From JACKII01 sp965202745 (GTDB taxonomy: Bacteria > Pseudomonadota > Alphaproteobacteria > Bin95): DNA of 64,000 nucleotides. The position numbers and the translations under genes are program-made. Under the pieces are notes generated by a model. It had not been told where the DNA came from. It ran no database searches and worked only from the letters and a program-made list of their open reading frames with translations. The first letter of the stretch is position 1, and every line of letters begins with the position of its first letter. This document shows, one piece after another, positions 9,339-17,722 of the stretch. The stretch spans positions 310,001 through 374,000 of the forward strand of contig CBDBCB010000020.1 of NCBI GenBank assembly GCA_965202745.1. Reading direction: 5' to 3'.

Positions 9339-10026
9339 ATGTGGTCAATATCCAAACTGCTCCACCCAAGCCTGCGCAGCGGCGGCATTCGCTGCCCCGG
9401 CAAACGCAGTGGTGCTGACCAATGCCACCGCCACCCACAGCCAGGCTGGTTTTGGTGCAGGTGAAGCCAGCAATGACGCAGTCACTGCAGCCGACGGCTG
9501 GGCCATCGCCCCTAATATCTCGGGTCAGACTGCAGTCTGGAAGACCCAGACGGACATCACCGGCAATCGCCTCGACTTCCAGCTATTCCAAAGTTTCACG
9601 GGACCAGCGTTTCACCTGATCGGTCGCTTCCGTCTCTCCACTACAACAGATGACCGCAGTACCTTCGCTGACGGCCTGACGAGTGGCGGCGACGTAACGG
9701 CAAACTGGACCGTCCTTACGGCCCCGGCAGGCATGACATTCACGACTCTGGAGGATAATTCCGTTCTTGTCGGTGGCACGACCCCGGCCACGGCGACCTA
9801 TGACGTTTCCTACGCAGGCGCATACTCGAACATCACCGGCATCCGCCTGGAAGTACTTGAGGATGCCTCACTGCCCTTCAACGGACCAGGCAGACAGCCA
9901 GTCAACGGCAATTTCGTACTCACGGAAATTACCCTGAATCCGTCCACCGTAGTGCCAGCGCCACTGGCCCTGCCCCTACTGGCGGCGGGTATTGCCGCGT
10001 TCGTATACCTTCGCCACCGCCGGTAA
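9339..10026 (+). pseudogene. Secreted protein with PEP-CTERM-like tail, frameshift in signal peptide
   Basis: ATG 9339 follows GGAGAGAG. Its first codons (MWSISKLL) run in a different frame from the rest. Removing one C near 9362 joins them to TQACAAAAFAAPANA and then VVLTNATA, a plausible signal-peptide end. The body (~200 residues) is Thr/Ala/Gly-rich and predicted beta, with no enzyme motif. The last 27 residues (VVPAPLALPLLAAGIAAFV, then YLRHRR) repeat the VPxPA / membrane segment / basic tail layout of the protein at 1731. GTG 9409 could start a leaderless version. Both proteins probably depend on the same sorting enzyme, which is not in the window. Confidence 0.65.
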
Positions 10027-10038
10027 GCACACGCCTGG

Positions 10039-10905
10039 CTAAGCAAACTCCCCGGCAATCCCCTGATACCGGTCCAGCAGACGCAGTACCCTGCCCTCCT
10101 GTGCCGGGGGCACGTGGAACACAACGCGGTTGAAGCCAAGGCTGATCAGCCGCTCGATCGCCGCCGGGTCCGGACCCAAGCCGAACACGGTCAGGTTGAT
10201 CTCCGCCATGCTGCGCCCGGCTTTCTCCACCGACACACGCAACCGCTCCAGCCCGTCATCCAATTCGATGCCCTAATGCACCCGGCCCGGCATCGGATTG
10301 ATCGACAGCCAGCCGTAGGCATAGTCCGCCACCCGGTCGAACACCCACTTGGAGTTCGCGCCAATCAGCACCTTTGGCCCACCCTTCTACACCGGCTTCG
10401 GGTAGGACCAGATCGGGTCGAAATCCACATACTCGCCGTGATATTCGGCCTCGTCTTCCGCCCAGATGCGCTTCATCGCCTGGATACGCTCGCGCAGGAT
10501 CTTCCAACGGTGCTTGAACGGCACGCCGTGGTTCTCCATCTCCTCCGCGTTCCAGCCGGCGCCGACGCCCAGCAACACCCGCCCGCCGGAGAGATGATCC
10601 AAGATCGCAATCGCCTTCGCGAGCCGCACCGGATGGTTCTCCGTAATCAGGCAAATGCCGCTCGCGAACTTTAATTTGGTGGTGACGGCGGCCGCCGCGG
10701 TCAGCGCCACGAACAGGTCATAGGTATGGGAGTATTCCATCGGCAGATCGCCACCGACCGGATAGGGCGTCCGGCGGCTCGCCAGAATGTGCGAGTGCTC
10801 CGGCAGGAACAGCGATTCGAAGTCCCTGTCCTCCACCTCCTTCACCAGCCGCGCCGGGCCGAGGGAATAGTCGGTGACAAAGGTAAAAATGCCGAAATCG
10901 GTCAT
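10039..10905 (-). pseudogene. LLM-class flavin oxidoreductase with two in-frame amber codons
   Basis: This is a bacterial luciferase-like (F420/FMN-dependent) oxidoreductase. Family blocks are GIFTFVTDYSLGP, ESLFLPEHSHI, SGICLITENHPVRLAKAIA, LDHLSGGRVLLGVGAGWN and PKVLIGANS. One continuous frame of 289 codons runs from ATG 10905, interrupted by TAG at 10389-10387 (between KPV and KGGPK) and TAG at 10275-10273 (between GRVH and GIELDD). Both are one transition away from CAG (Gln), and no frameshift is needed. Gene ends elsewhere in the window use TAG as a true stop (fabH, quinone oxidoreductase), so recoding is unlikely. Treated as a recent pseudogene. Confidence 0.82.
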
Positions 10906-10955
10906 GGGTAGCCCTTTGATCCAATGATGCGGTCAGCCCCTATCATTATGCATCC

Positions 10956-12164
10956 CTACCCGCCTTCTCCAGCCTTTCCGCCCGCAAGCGCCAGGTAGAC
11001 AGCACAGATCAGCGAAACGACAGACAGCACAATGAAGCAAAACGCATAGCTGTCCGTCGCCCGCAGCAGCGCGCCTAATATCAGCGGCCCGCACACAATC
11101 CCCAGATAGGTGAGAAACTGGCTGCCCGCTGCAACATCGGCCACCCGGTCCGGCGGCGCCAATCGGGCAAGTTCCGCGAAGTACAGGCCGACCCAGCCGT
11201 TGCCGCTAGCCCCAGCCATCGCGACCACACCGTAGACAGCCACAATAGGCCAGCCGGAGTGCAGGCCCGTAATCAGCAGCAGCGCGATGCTCAGCACCGC
11301 CCCAATGAGCACCAGCACCCACCGGGCGGCTATCAGGCTGTCGGCGATGAAACCGAGCGCTATCCGCGATCCGATACCGGACGCGTGCAGGACCGAGAAG
11401 ATCAGCCCGGCAACCGCTGGCGCATACCCGGCGCTCTGCCAGAGGAACACCACTAGATACGTCGCGAGCCCCATCTGGCAGACCGCGAGGCCAAACCCGG
11501 CAAACGTCATCGCCCGCAAGGCCGGTACGCCAAGCACGAGCTTCACGGCTCCAAGCGCACTACCGCGTTCTGCACCTCCCGGCCCGGCCGATGCGTCCCG
11601 TCCGCCCAGTCCGCCAATTGGCGCCAGCGCCAGTAACACCAGGCCCATGGCGGGTATCGCCAGCACCGCAGCCTGCCAGCCATAGGCCAGCATCAGCGCG
11701 GGCAGCACCGCGCCTGCCAACATACCACCCGCCGGGGTTCCGCATTGCTTGAGCGAGAATATCAACGCGCGGATCTTGGCTGTCGTCAGGCGTGCCAAAA
11801 CCTGGGAGCCCGTCGGATTCATCGGCCCGGACGCGCACCCTACCAACGCCGCGGCGAGAAAAGCCGCCTCTATCGTGGCGAGCGTCAAGGCGGCAGCCCC
11901 CAGCCCCGCCAATAGGAGCAGCAGCTGAAACACGCGCGTCGGCCCGAGCCGCGCCAGCAACCAGCCGGAAGCCAGCCCGAAGGTCATGCCGGCCACATAA
12001 ATCACCGATACCAGAAAGCCGACCGACTCCGGCGCGATTCCCAGGTCCGCTGCGGCAACCGGGATAACCACCGGAAACGCATAGGCAGCCACCGTCAGCG
12101 CAGACTGAATGCCGAAGATGGTAACGAGCGGAACAGCAACTTTGCGGGGTACCAAACCGGTCAT
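10956..12164 (-). CDS. MFS transporter
   Basis: This 402-residue, strongly hydrophobic protein has about twelve membrane segments. It has the MFS loop after TM2 (ASGWLLARLGPTRV, a form of GxLaDrxGrr) and a central cytoplasmic Gly-rich loop (~GGLGGRDASAGPGG). ATG 12164 is preceded by GGAAGGAG at good spacing and is preferred to the upstream TTG at 12182. It is transcribed towards the broken LLM oxidoreductase (gap ~50 bp), so the two may have formed an operon. The substrate is unknown; neighbouring catabolic genes suggest a carboxylate or aromatic acid. Confidence 0.88.
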   Translation of the reverse strand: MTGLVPRKVAVPLVTIFGIQSALTVAAYAFPVVIPVAAADLGIAPESVGFLVSVIYVAGMTFGLASGWLLARLGPTRVFQLLLLLAGLGAAALTLATIEAAFLAAALVGCASGPMNPTGSQVLARLTTAKIRALIFSLKQCGTPAGGMLAGAVLPALMLAYGWQAAVLAIPAMGLVLLALAPIGGLGGRDASAGPGGAERGSALGAVKLVLGVPALRAMTFAGFGLAVCQMGLATYLVVFLWQSAGYAPAVAGLIFSVLHASGIGSRIALGFIADSLIAARWVLVLIGAVLSIALLLITGLHSGWPIVAVYGVVAMAGASGNGWVGLYFAELARLAPPDRVADVAAGSQFLTYLGIVCGPLILGALLRATDSYAFCFIVLSVVSLICAVYLALAGGKAGEGG

Positions 12165-12390
12165 GCCCCGGCTCCTTCCCAAGCCCTTTTCCCGCCATTG
12201 CGCTTTAATTGCATTCTATTGGTCAGACACAGACTAGAGGGGCGGGGAGCCAAGTAGGTCATATCAACGGCTCATTCACCTTTCATAGCATGCTCTGCAA
12301 TTGACCTCCAGCGCGCCACATGGCTTATTCGCAGACTAAGCAGGGCAGTCTACGCCCTCATGTGATTTGTTGCTGGAGGAACTCCCCGAA

Positions 12391-13596
12391 ATGACCACCG
12401 AACCCCGTGCTTTTGAGGGCATCAACGTCCTGGACTTCACCCAGGGCGTCGCCGGCCCGCACTCGTCCATGCTGCTCGCCCAGCATGGCGCTAACGTGCT
12501 GAAGATCGAGCCGCCGGATGGCGATTGGGGCCGCACGCTTGGCGCGATGTATGGCGACCAATGTGCCCACTCCATCGCCTTCAACCGCGGCAAGCGCTCA
12601 CTCGCCATGGACATGAAGCACCCGGACGCCCAAGCCGCCGCCCGCAAGATCGCGGAGAAAGCCGACGTCATCGTCGAAGCTTTCCGCCCTGGCATCATGG
12701 CGAAGTTCGGCCTGTCCTATGACATGGTCAAAGAGTTCAATCCGGACGTTATCTATCTGTCTGTGACCGGTTTCGGCCAAAAAGGCCCGAACATGAACCT
12801 GCCGGTCACCGACGCGGTGATTCAAGCCTATAGCGGCCTGATGACCATCAACAAGGACAGCCAGGGCCTGCCGAACCGCCTGAACATGATCCCGATTGAC
12901 GTCACCACCGGCCTTTATGCCTTCCAGGCGCTGTCGACCGCCCTGATGCGCAAATTCCGCTTTGGCGGCGGCTGCTACATCGACAACAACCTGCTGCAAT
13001 CCGCCATGGCCTTCCAGGCGGCAAAGATCATGGAATTCTACATGGAAAAGGGCGAGAGCCAGCCGCTCTATGTACCGGTCGGCACAATGCAGACCACCGA
13101 CGGCTTCATCAACATCACCGCCATGCGTGAGGCGCACTACGTGTCGCTCTGCGAAGTGATGGGCAAGCCGGAATGGATCAAGGACGAGCGTTTCGATGAC
13201 CGGACCAAGCGGCTGAAGAACGAAAAGATTCTGATGCCGATGATCTGCGAAGTCTTCGCCACCCGCTCCACCAAGGACTGGGCCGATAGCCTGACTGCCG
13301 CCAGCGTCATGAACGCGCCGGTGCAGAATTACGGCGACCTGATGGAAGCCGAGCACGTCAACGCCGTCGATGCGCTGGAATACCTGGAGCACGAAGGCAC
13401 CGGCACCATCCCGCTGCCGCACATCCCCGGCCAGCCCCGCCTGAACGGCGCGGACGCCCTGACCCACGCTCCCAGCATCGGCGAACACTCCGACGCTATC
13501 CTGGGCGAGTGGGGCTATTCCGACGCCGAGATCGCCAACATGAAAGCCAACGGCGCGGTGAAGTACCCCGCCCTGCAAGCTGCCGCCGCGGAGTAA
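12391..13596 (+). CDS. CaiB/BaiF-type CoA-transferase (class III), intact
   Basis: This 401-residue member of family III CoA-transferases shows FEGINVLDFTQGVAGPHSSMLL, KIEPPDGDWGRTLG, NRGKRSLAMDMK and FRPGIMAKFGLSYD. The Asp in NMIPIDVTTGLYAF corresponds to the catalytic aspartate that forms the acyl anhydride. ATG 12391 follows GGAGGA at 9-10 bp; an upstream in-frame TTG at 12367 is less likely. It is the closest relative in the window of the broken copy at 3268, which could make that copy redundant. An FAH-type hydrolase follows after a palindrome, suggesting joint use in degrading a ring-cleavage or dicarboxylic acid. Confidence 0.92.
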   Translation: MTTEPRAFEGINVLDFTQGVAGPHSSMLLAQHGANVLKIEPPDGDWGRTLGAMYGDQCAHSIAFNRGKRSLAMDMKHPDAQAAARKIAEKADVIVEAFRPGIMAKFGLSYDMVKEFNPDVIYLSVTGFGQKGPNMNLPVTDAVIQAYSGLMTINKDSQGLPNRLNMIPIDVTTGLYAFQALSTALMRKFRFGGGCYIDNNLLQSAMAFQAAKIMEFYMEKGESQPLYVPVGTMQTTDGFINITAMREAHYVSLCEVMGKPEWIKDERFDDRTKRLKNEKILMPMICEVFATRSTKDWADSLTAASVMNAPVQNYGDLMEAEHVNAVDALEYLEHEGTGTIPLPHIPGQPRLNGADALTHAPSIGEHSDAILGEWGYSDAEIANMKANGAVKYPALQAAAAE

Positions 13597-13619
13597 CGGC
13601 ACCGGCCCTACCTTCTCTT

Positions 13620-13681
13620 CACCCTGAGCTTGTCGAAGGGTGAAGCTCTTTCCGGCCTCGCCCTTCGACAAGCTCAGGGTG
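13620..13681. repeat. Palindromic REP-like element, family 1, copy 2
   Basis: A perfect 21-bp inverted repeat (13620-13640 and 13661-13681; CACCCTGAGCTTGTCGAAGGG and its complement) is separated by 20 bp. It lies between two same-strand genes and is the best preserved copy of the element at 408-506. Confidence 0.9.
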
Positions 13682-13708
13682 AGATCTTTGCTGAAATGGA
13701 AACATCCC

Positions 13709-14563
13709 ATGAAACTCCTCCGCTACGCTACCGGCGACCAGATCAAGCCAGGCATTCTGGATGCCGACGGCAACATCCGCGACCTCTCCGCCATCGTGGT
13801 CGACATTGACGGCGACTCGATCAATCCGGAAGGCCTGGACGAAATCGCCATGGTCGACCCGGCCAGCCTGCCAAAGGTCGTGGGCAACCCCGTCCTCGCC
13901 CCGCCGGTCGCAAACCCGTCCAAGGTAGTCTGCATCGGCCTGAACTATTCGGACCATGCCGCCGAAGTCGGCGCGACCCCGCCGTCTGAGCCGATCATCT
14001 TCCACAAGGCCACCACCGCCTACAACGCGCCGAACGGCAACGTGGTGAAGCCGCCACACTCCACCAAGCTGGATTGGGAGGCGGAGCTTTGCGTCTATAT
14101 CGGCAAGCGAGCCTCCTACGTCTCCGAGGATGAGGCCATGGATTGCGTCGCCGGTTACGCTGTCGGCAATGACGTCTCCGAGCGCGAGTTCCAGCAGGAG
14201 CGCCCGGCCGGCCAGTGGACCAAAGGCAAGAGCCCCGACACCTTCGCTCCCGTCGGCCCCTGGCTGGTGACCAAGGACGAAGTGCCGAACCCGGAAGACC
14301 TGAAAATCTGGCTGAAGGTCAACGGCGAGATGATGCAGAACGGCTCCACCAACAAGCTGATCTTCGGCATCAAAAAGATCGTTTCATTCGTTAGCGAATA
14401 CATGACCCTGCTACCCGGCGACGTCATCATGACCGGTACCCCTCCGGGCGTCGGCGCAGGCATGAAGCCCCAGAAATGGCTGAACCCCGGCGACGTAATG
14501 GAAGTCGGCATTGAAGGCCTGGGCGTGCAGCGCCAGAAAGTGGTGGCCTGGTCGCGGGACTGA
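13709..14563 (+). CDS. Fumarylacetoacetate hydrolase family protein
   Basis: This 284-residue enzyme of the FAH superfamily cleaves or decarboxylates beta-diketo acids and needs a divalent metal. The metal ligands are in the usual places: E124 and E126 (LDWEAELCV) and D155 (VGNDVSERE). VVCIGLNYSDHAAE and VIMTGTPPGVG are family signatures. ATG 13709 is chosen because MKLLRYATGDQIKPGILD matches the sister protein at 18665, which has the same metal-ligand numbering. The upstream CoA-transferase and this gene are probably co-transcribed across the palindrome. The specific substrate is not readable. Confidence 0.92.
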   Translation: MKLLRYATGDQIKPGILDADGNIRDLSAIVVDIDGDSINPEGLDEIAMVDPASLPKVVGNPVLAPPVANPSKVVCIGLNYSDHAAEVGATPPSEPIIFHKATTAYNAPNGNVVKPPHSTKLDWEAELCVYIGKRASYVSEDEAMDCVAGYAVGNDVSEREFQQERPAGQWTKGKSPDTFAPVGPWLVTKDEVPNPEDLKIWLKVNGEMMQNGSTNKLIFGIKKIVSFVSEYMTLLPGDVIMTGTPPGVGAGMKPQKWLNPGDVMEVGIEGLGVQRQKVVAWSRD

Positions 14564-14787
14564 CGCTATAATATATTGAGCTAGCATAAATTGGAGTCGG
14601 CTTTTTTTGTATTGCACAAAGATGGGTCGTCTCCATTTTACGTAATTAGAATTTGAAAATCGATGATATAGTATAATATATTTATAGAATACATAAGATA
14701 AGCAAATAAGTCGTTATCTGATCATTTTTTAAATCTAGAACTTTACTAAGCTTTAGTAGAGGTTTCTTTGCTCACCATTTTTTAGCG

Positions 14788-15105
14788 ATGATTCTTGGTT
14801 TTGCCCTAGCTTCGGATAGAATTCCAAAAGGTCTAGTTAGATTCCTCAGCGTTCTTGTAATTACGATATCAATAGTATTTTTTGCTTTTGAAAAACGAGA
14901 CACTATTGTTGAGCATGACTACAACAAACATTTAGAGTTGTCAAAAAACGCAATATCTGCTGCGCAGGAATGGGCGAATTCGGAAATTCAATCAAATTGT
15001 ACAAGCTATACGCTATATGTAATAAAAACCCTTTCTGATCTTATTAATGAAACGGTAATCAGAGCATTATTCTGTGCAATATCCACCGATTTCGACAAAA
15101 TTTAA
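14788..15105 (+). CDS. Hypothetical small membrane protein in AT-rich island
   Basis: This is a 105-residue frame starting at ATG 14788. Residues ~18-37 (VRFLSVLVITISIVFFAF) form one membrane segment, followed by a polar, helical region with several Lys/Glu. Codon use is AT-rich and unlike all flanking genes. I recognise no family. It could be the remnant of a longer gene, since the next ~200 bp are non-coding and very AT-rich. Confidence 0.35.
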   Translation: MILGFALASDRIPKGLVRFLSVLVITISIVFFAFEKRDTIVEHDYNKHLELSKNAISAAQEWANSEIQSNCTSYTLYVIKTLSDLINETVIRALFCAISTDFDKI

Positions 15106-15348
15106 AATATTGAACATTTCTGATGCGATACAATTTTTCAAAATCAGACACCATGTAGAAAATATCTTTGATGAATTTTTTACAAAAATAACCTTAATCA
15201 ATTTAATACTTATTAAAACATACTAGATGAAATATAAATTTTTTTAAATTCTCTAGTAATATCATTTAATATTCTCGATAAATCCAAAAAATTTATCTAT
15301 TATTTATTGTATTTTGTTATTTTTCTTATTTTTGAATCCAGATTTACA

Positions 15349-15498
15349 ATGGCAAACGAAAACAGGGATTATTTTAAGAAGTACAGGGTAAAGATTTTCA
15401 CGATAATCAACAACTATCGCATCAAAAGAGGGGAGAAATCACGCGCTACCTTAACCCAAAATAATCCTAAACCTCAGCAATCAGACAGCGAGACCTAG
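15349..15498 (+). CDS. Hypothetical short basic protein in AT-rich island
   Basis: ATG 15349 gives a 49-residue basic protein (MANENRDYFKKYRVKIF...) ending at TAG 15496-15498, seven bases before the IS481 element. An in-frame upstream start at 15307 would add a hydrophobic leader. The many Lys/Arg suggest nucleic-acid contact, but nothing more can be claimed. It may be a fragment. Confidence 0.25.
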   Translation: MANENRDYFKKYRVKIFTIINNYRIKRGEKSRATLTQNNPKPQQSDSET

Positions 15499-15505
15499 CA
15501 TTATA

Positions 15506-16686
15506 TGTAAAACACACGACTTGATCTGACATTTCTACTCTTATGGAGCTTAATCAAGGAGTGTCGATCAATGACAAGCACTCAAGAGAAGATCATCAAA
15601 CCAAAGCTGGGACTGCTGGAGCTGGCCAAACAGCTCGGCAGTGTCAGTCAGGCCTGCAAAGTGATGGGATAGTCGCGGGACAGCTTTTATCGGTTCAAAG
15701 AACTTTACGACCAAGGCGGCGAAGAGGCCCTGATGGATCTCAGCCGCCGCAAGCCTGTGATGAAGAACCGTGTGCCAGAGCCTGTCGAAAAGGCGGTGAT
15801 TGAATTGGCCATAGACAACCCGGCTCTGGGGCAGAAACGGGCGTCGTGGGAGCGGCAAAAGAAAGGGATCATGGTGTCGTCGTCAGGCCTGCGGTCGATC
15901 TGGCGGCGCAATGATCTGGAAACCATGAAGAAGCGGCTCAAGGCCTTGGAAGCCCGCGCCGCGCTGGACGGCATCCTGCTGACCGAGGACCAGATGGCCG
16001 CCCTGGAAAAAGCCAAGGCCAGGAAAGAGGCGCACGGCGAAATCGCGCGCCACCACCCTGACTATCTGGGCAGTCAGGACACCTATTATGGAGGCACAAT
16101 GAAGGGTGTGGGGCGGATAGATCAACAGACGTTTGTCGACACATATGCCCGCGTGGCGGTTTGCAAACTCTATACCGAAAAGACCGCCATCACCGCCGCT
16201 GATCTACTCAACGACCGCGTGATCCCTTATCTTTGCCGCACACAAGATCAGCCTGCTGCGCGTGCTGACGGACCGAGGCACGGAATATTGCGGCAAGGTC
16301 GAGAACCACGCCTACCAGCTCTATTGGGCGATCGAGGACATAGACCACACCCGCACCAAGGCCAATTCCCCGCAAACGAATGGCATCTGTGAGCGGTTCC
16401 ACCGAACCATCAAGGATGAGTTCTACGACATCGCGTTCCGCAAGAAGCTGTATCGTTCTGTTGAGGAACTACAGGTTGATCTGGACGCGTGGCTCGCCAA
16501 GTACAACGAACAGCGGCCTCATTCCGGGCGGCACTGCTATGGTAAAACACCTATGCAGACCTTCCGCGAAACGTTACCCATCGCTGTAGACAAGACGATC
16601 CGGGCGCTCGACCAATCGGACAATGCACAACCCATTCTCAGCAACGCAAGCTGAGTTGTCCCTCAGATCAAGTCGTGTGTTTTACA
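15506..16686 (+). mobile_element. Complete IS481-type insertion sequence with perfect ends
   Basis: The element runs from TGT 15506 to ACA 16686 (1181 bp). The ends TGTAAAACACACGACTTGAT and its complement are identical, and the match continues outward to 30 bp (15500-15529 and 16663-16692) because the flanking TATA is palindromic. TATA on each side (15502-15505 and 16687-16690) is a candidate 4-bp target duplication. It carries one transposase gene. The perfect ends indicate a recent insertion, yet the transposase is broken. Confidence 0.9.
15571..16654 (+). pseudogene. IS481-family transposase, amber codon plus frameshift
   Basis: The N-terminus (IIKPKLGLLELAKQLGSVSQ) is the family's helix-turn-helix. 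The frame meets TAG at 15670-15672, where the family has Tyr (VMG-Y-SRDSFYRF). It then continues to ~16230, where an extra C shifts it. After correction PYFAAHKISLLRVLTDRGTE follows. DDE residues are present: Asp in the YLGSQDTYYGG...FVDTY region, Asp in LTDRGTEYCG and Glu in NGICERFHRT. The stop is TGA 16652-16654, nine bases before the right repeat. As written it cannot make an active protein; it may be moved in trans, or these are sequence errors. Confidence 0.88.
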
Positions 16687-16692
16687 TATAAT

Positions 16693-17538
16693 TTCAGGAT
16701 TGATCTCCGCCATGTCAGCAACCGTCTAGCGCCGGACAGATGAAACCCGCCCATGACCCCGTAAATCGGGATCGGATCGAATACCTCCCGCGCGTGCTTT
16801 AACACGTTCACGATGCCAACGTGGGAGCAGGCGCTGAATACCAGCATGCCTCGGTCTTTCAGATGTACCGCAACGAAGCGCTCCTCCATCAGCAGTTCGT
16901 CGTCCTCCCAGCCACCGTCCGCCGACCGCCGTTTCTGCCCCTTCAGTCCCTGTTCATAGCCGGTCACGCGAGGAATCTCTCCGCTCTGGTAGAACCCGGT
17001 CGCCCAGCAGCAATCTCGCGTTGTCGTCCAGATCAACCCGCCCGCCGGCTTCCGCCAATTCATCGGCCGAGGGCGCGGCCTCGAACGGAAACAGCACGCC
17101 ATCGGGGCCCAACATCGCGCGCTCCACAAACATGCCTTCGTTCACGAATACCGGCGTTTCCTTGTGCCCTTTCGCATCCGAAATCAGCCACAGCGCCGTC
17201 GTCATGCCGCCCACATGATCCCAGTGCCCATGAGAGAATACCGCTCCATCGATACCGCCAAAATCCACGCCCAGCCGATCGCCATTCCGCTCGACCCCAT
17301 AACCTTCCGGCCCGGAGTCGAACAACAGCGTGCTCTCGCCATCGCCTGACCGCGCCTTGATCACCAGCGATAGCCCCTACTGGGCGCAACACAGGCACTT
17401 GCCCGACTGCACTGTCGCCCCAGCCTTGCGCACGTTAGCAACCTCGCTGGTCACATAGCTTGGCGTGGTCGATAGGATATCCATCATGTTGTCGACCAAC
17501 ACGGTGACTTCGCAGGAATCGAGCGGAACCAAGGTCAT
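16693..17538 (-). pseudogene. MBL-fold metallo-hydrolase, broken and 3'-truncated
   Basis: This is a metallo-beta-lactamase-fold hydrolase with the zinc motif HxHxDH (AVFSHGHWDHVGG) and later metal blocks SACSHVGIVN and GVMGGFHLSGA. Start ATG 17538 gives MTLVPLDSCEVTVLVDNMMD. In-frame TAG at 17379-17377 interrupts CCAQ/GLSLVIKA (possibly TGG). A +1 insertion at ~16995 breaks LLLGDRFYQSGEIPRV. Another shift after FHLSGA precedes TVADMAEINPE. The 3' end runs into the AT-rich island and the IS481 insertion, losing the last metal-binding His region. The relatives I recall are the GGGFHL-type MBL proteins acting on cyclic or ester substrates. Confidence 0.82.
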
Positions 17539-17722
17539 AGGAGCTTCCTCATTTGGCGGGATTTGCATCGCCCTGCATTTCAACCTACTGCGCAGCCAAC
17601 CACAAGAGCAGCCCCTTCTTTCGATGTGTCGGTGGTTCGATTTTGCCGGGCATACACTTTCCAAACACCACTGAAGCCATCACAATCCCCCGCAGAAAAC
17701 CGCCAACCGCGGGAGGAAAGCC

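Larger units (their letters stand above)
14564..15505. other. AT-rich island with two small reading frames
   Basis: Composition drops abruptly from the GC-rich FAH gene to very AT-rich DNA (long runs of A/T, e.g. around 15200-15300), and returns to GC-rich at the IS481 element. Only two small frames are seen (14788 and 15349). There is no integrase, tRNA or clear end repeat. If the IS at 15506 is removed in silico, the island joins the 3' end of the metallo-hydrolase gene at 16693-17538, so the island cut that gene before the IS arrived. Probable horizontal origin. Confidence 0.7.

Noticed and set aside
10273..17379. Amber recoding across the window
   Set aside because: Intact genes (fabH, quinone oxidoreductase, the CoA-transferase at 47299) end in TAG with normal lengths, so TAG is a working stop.
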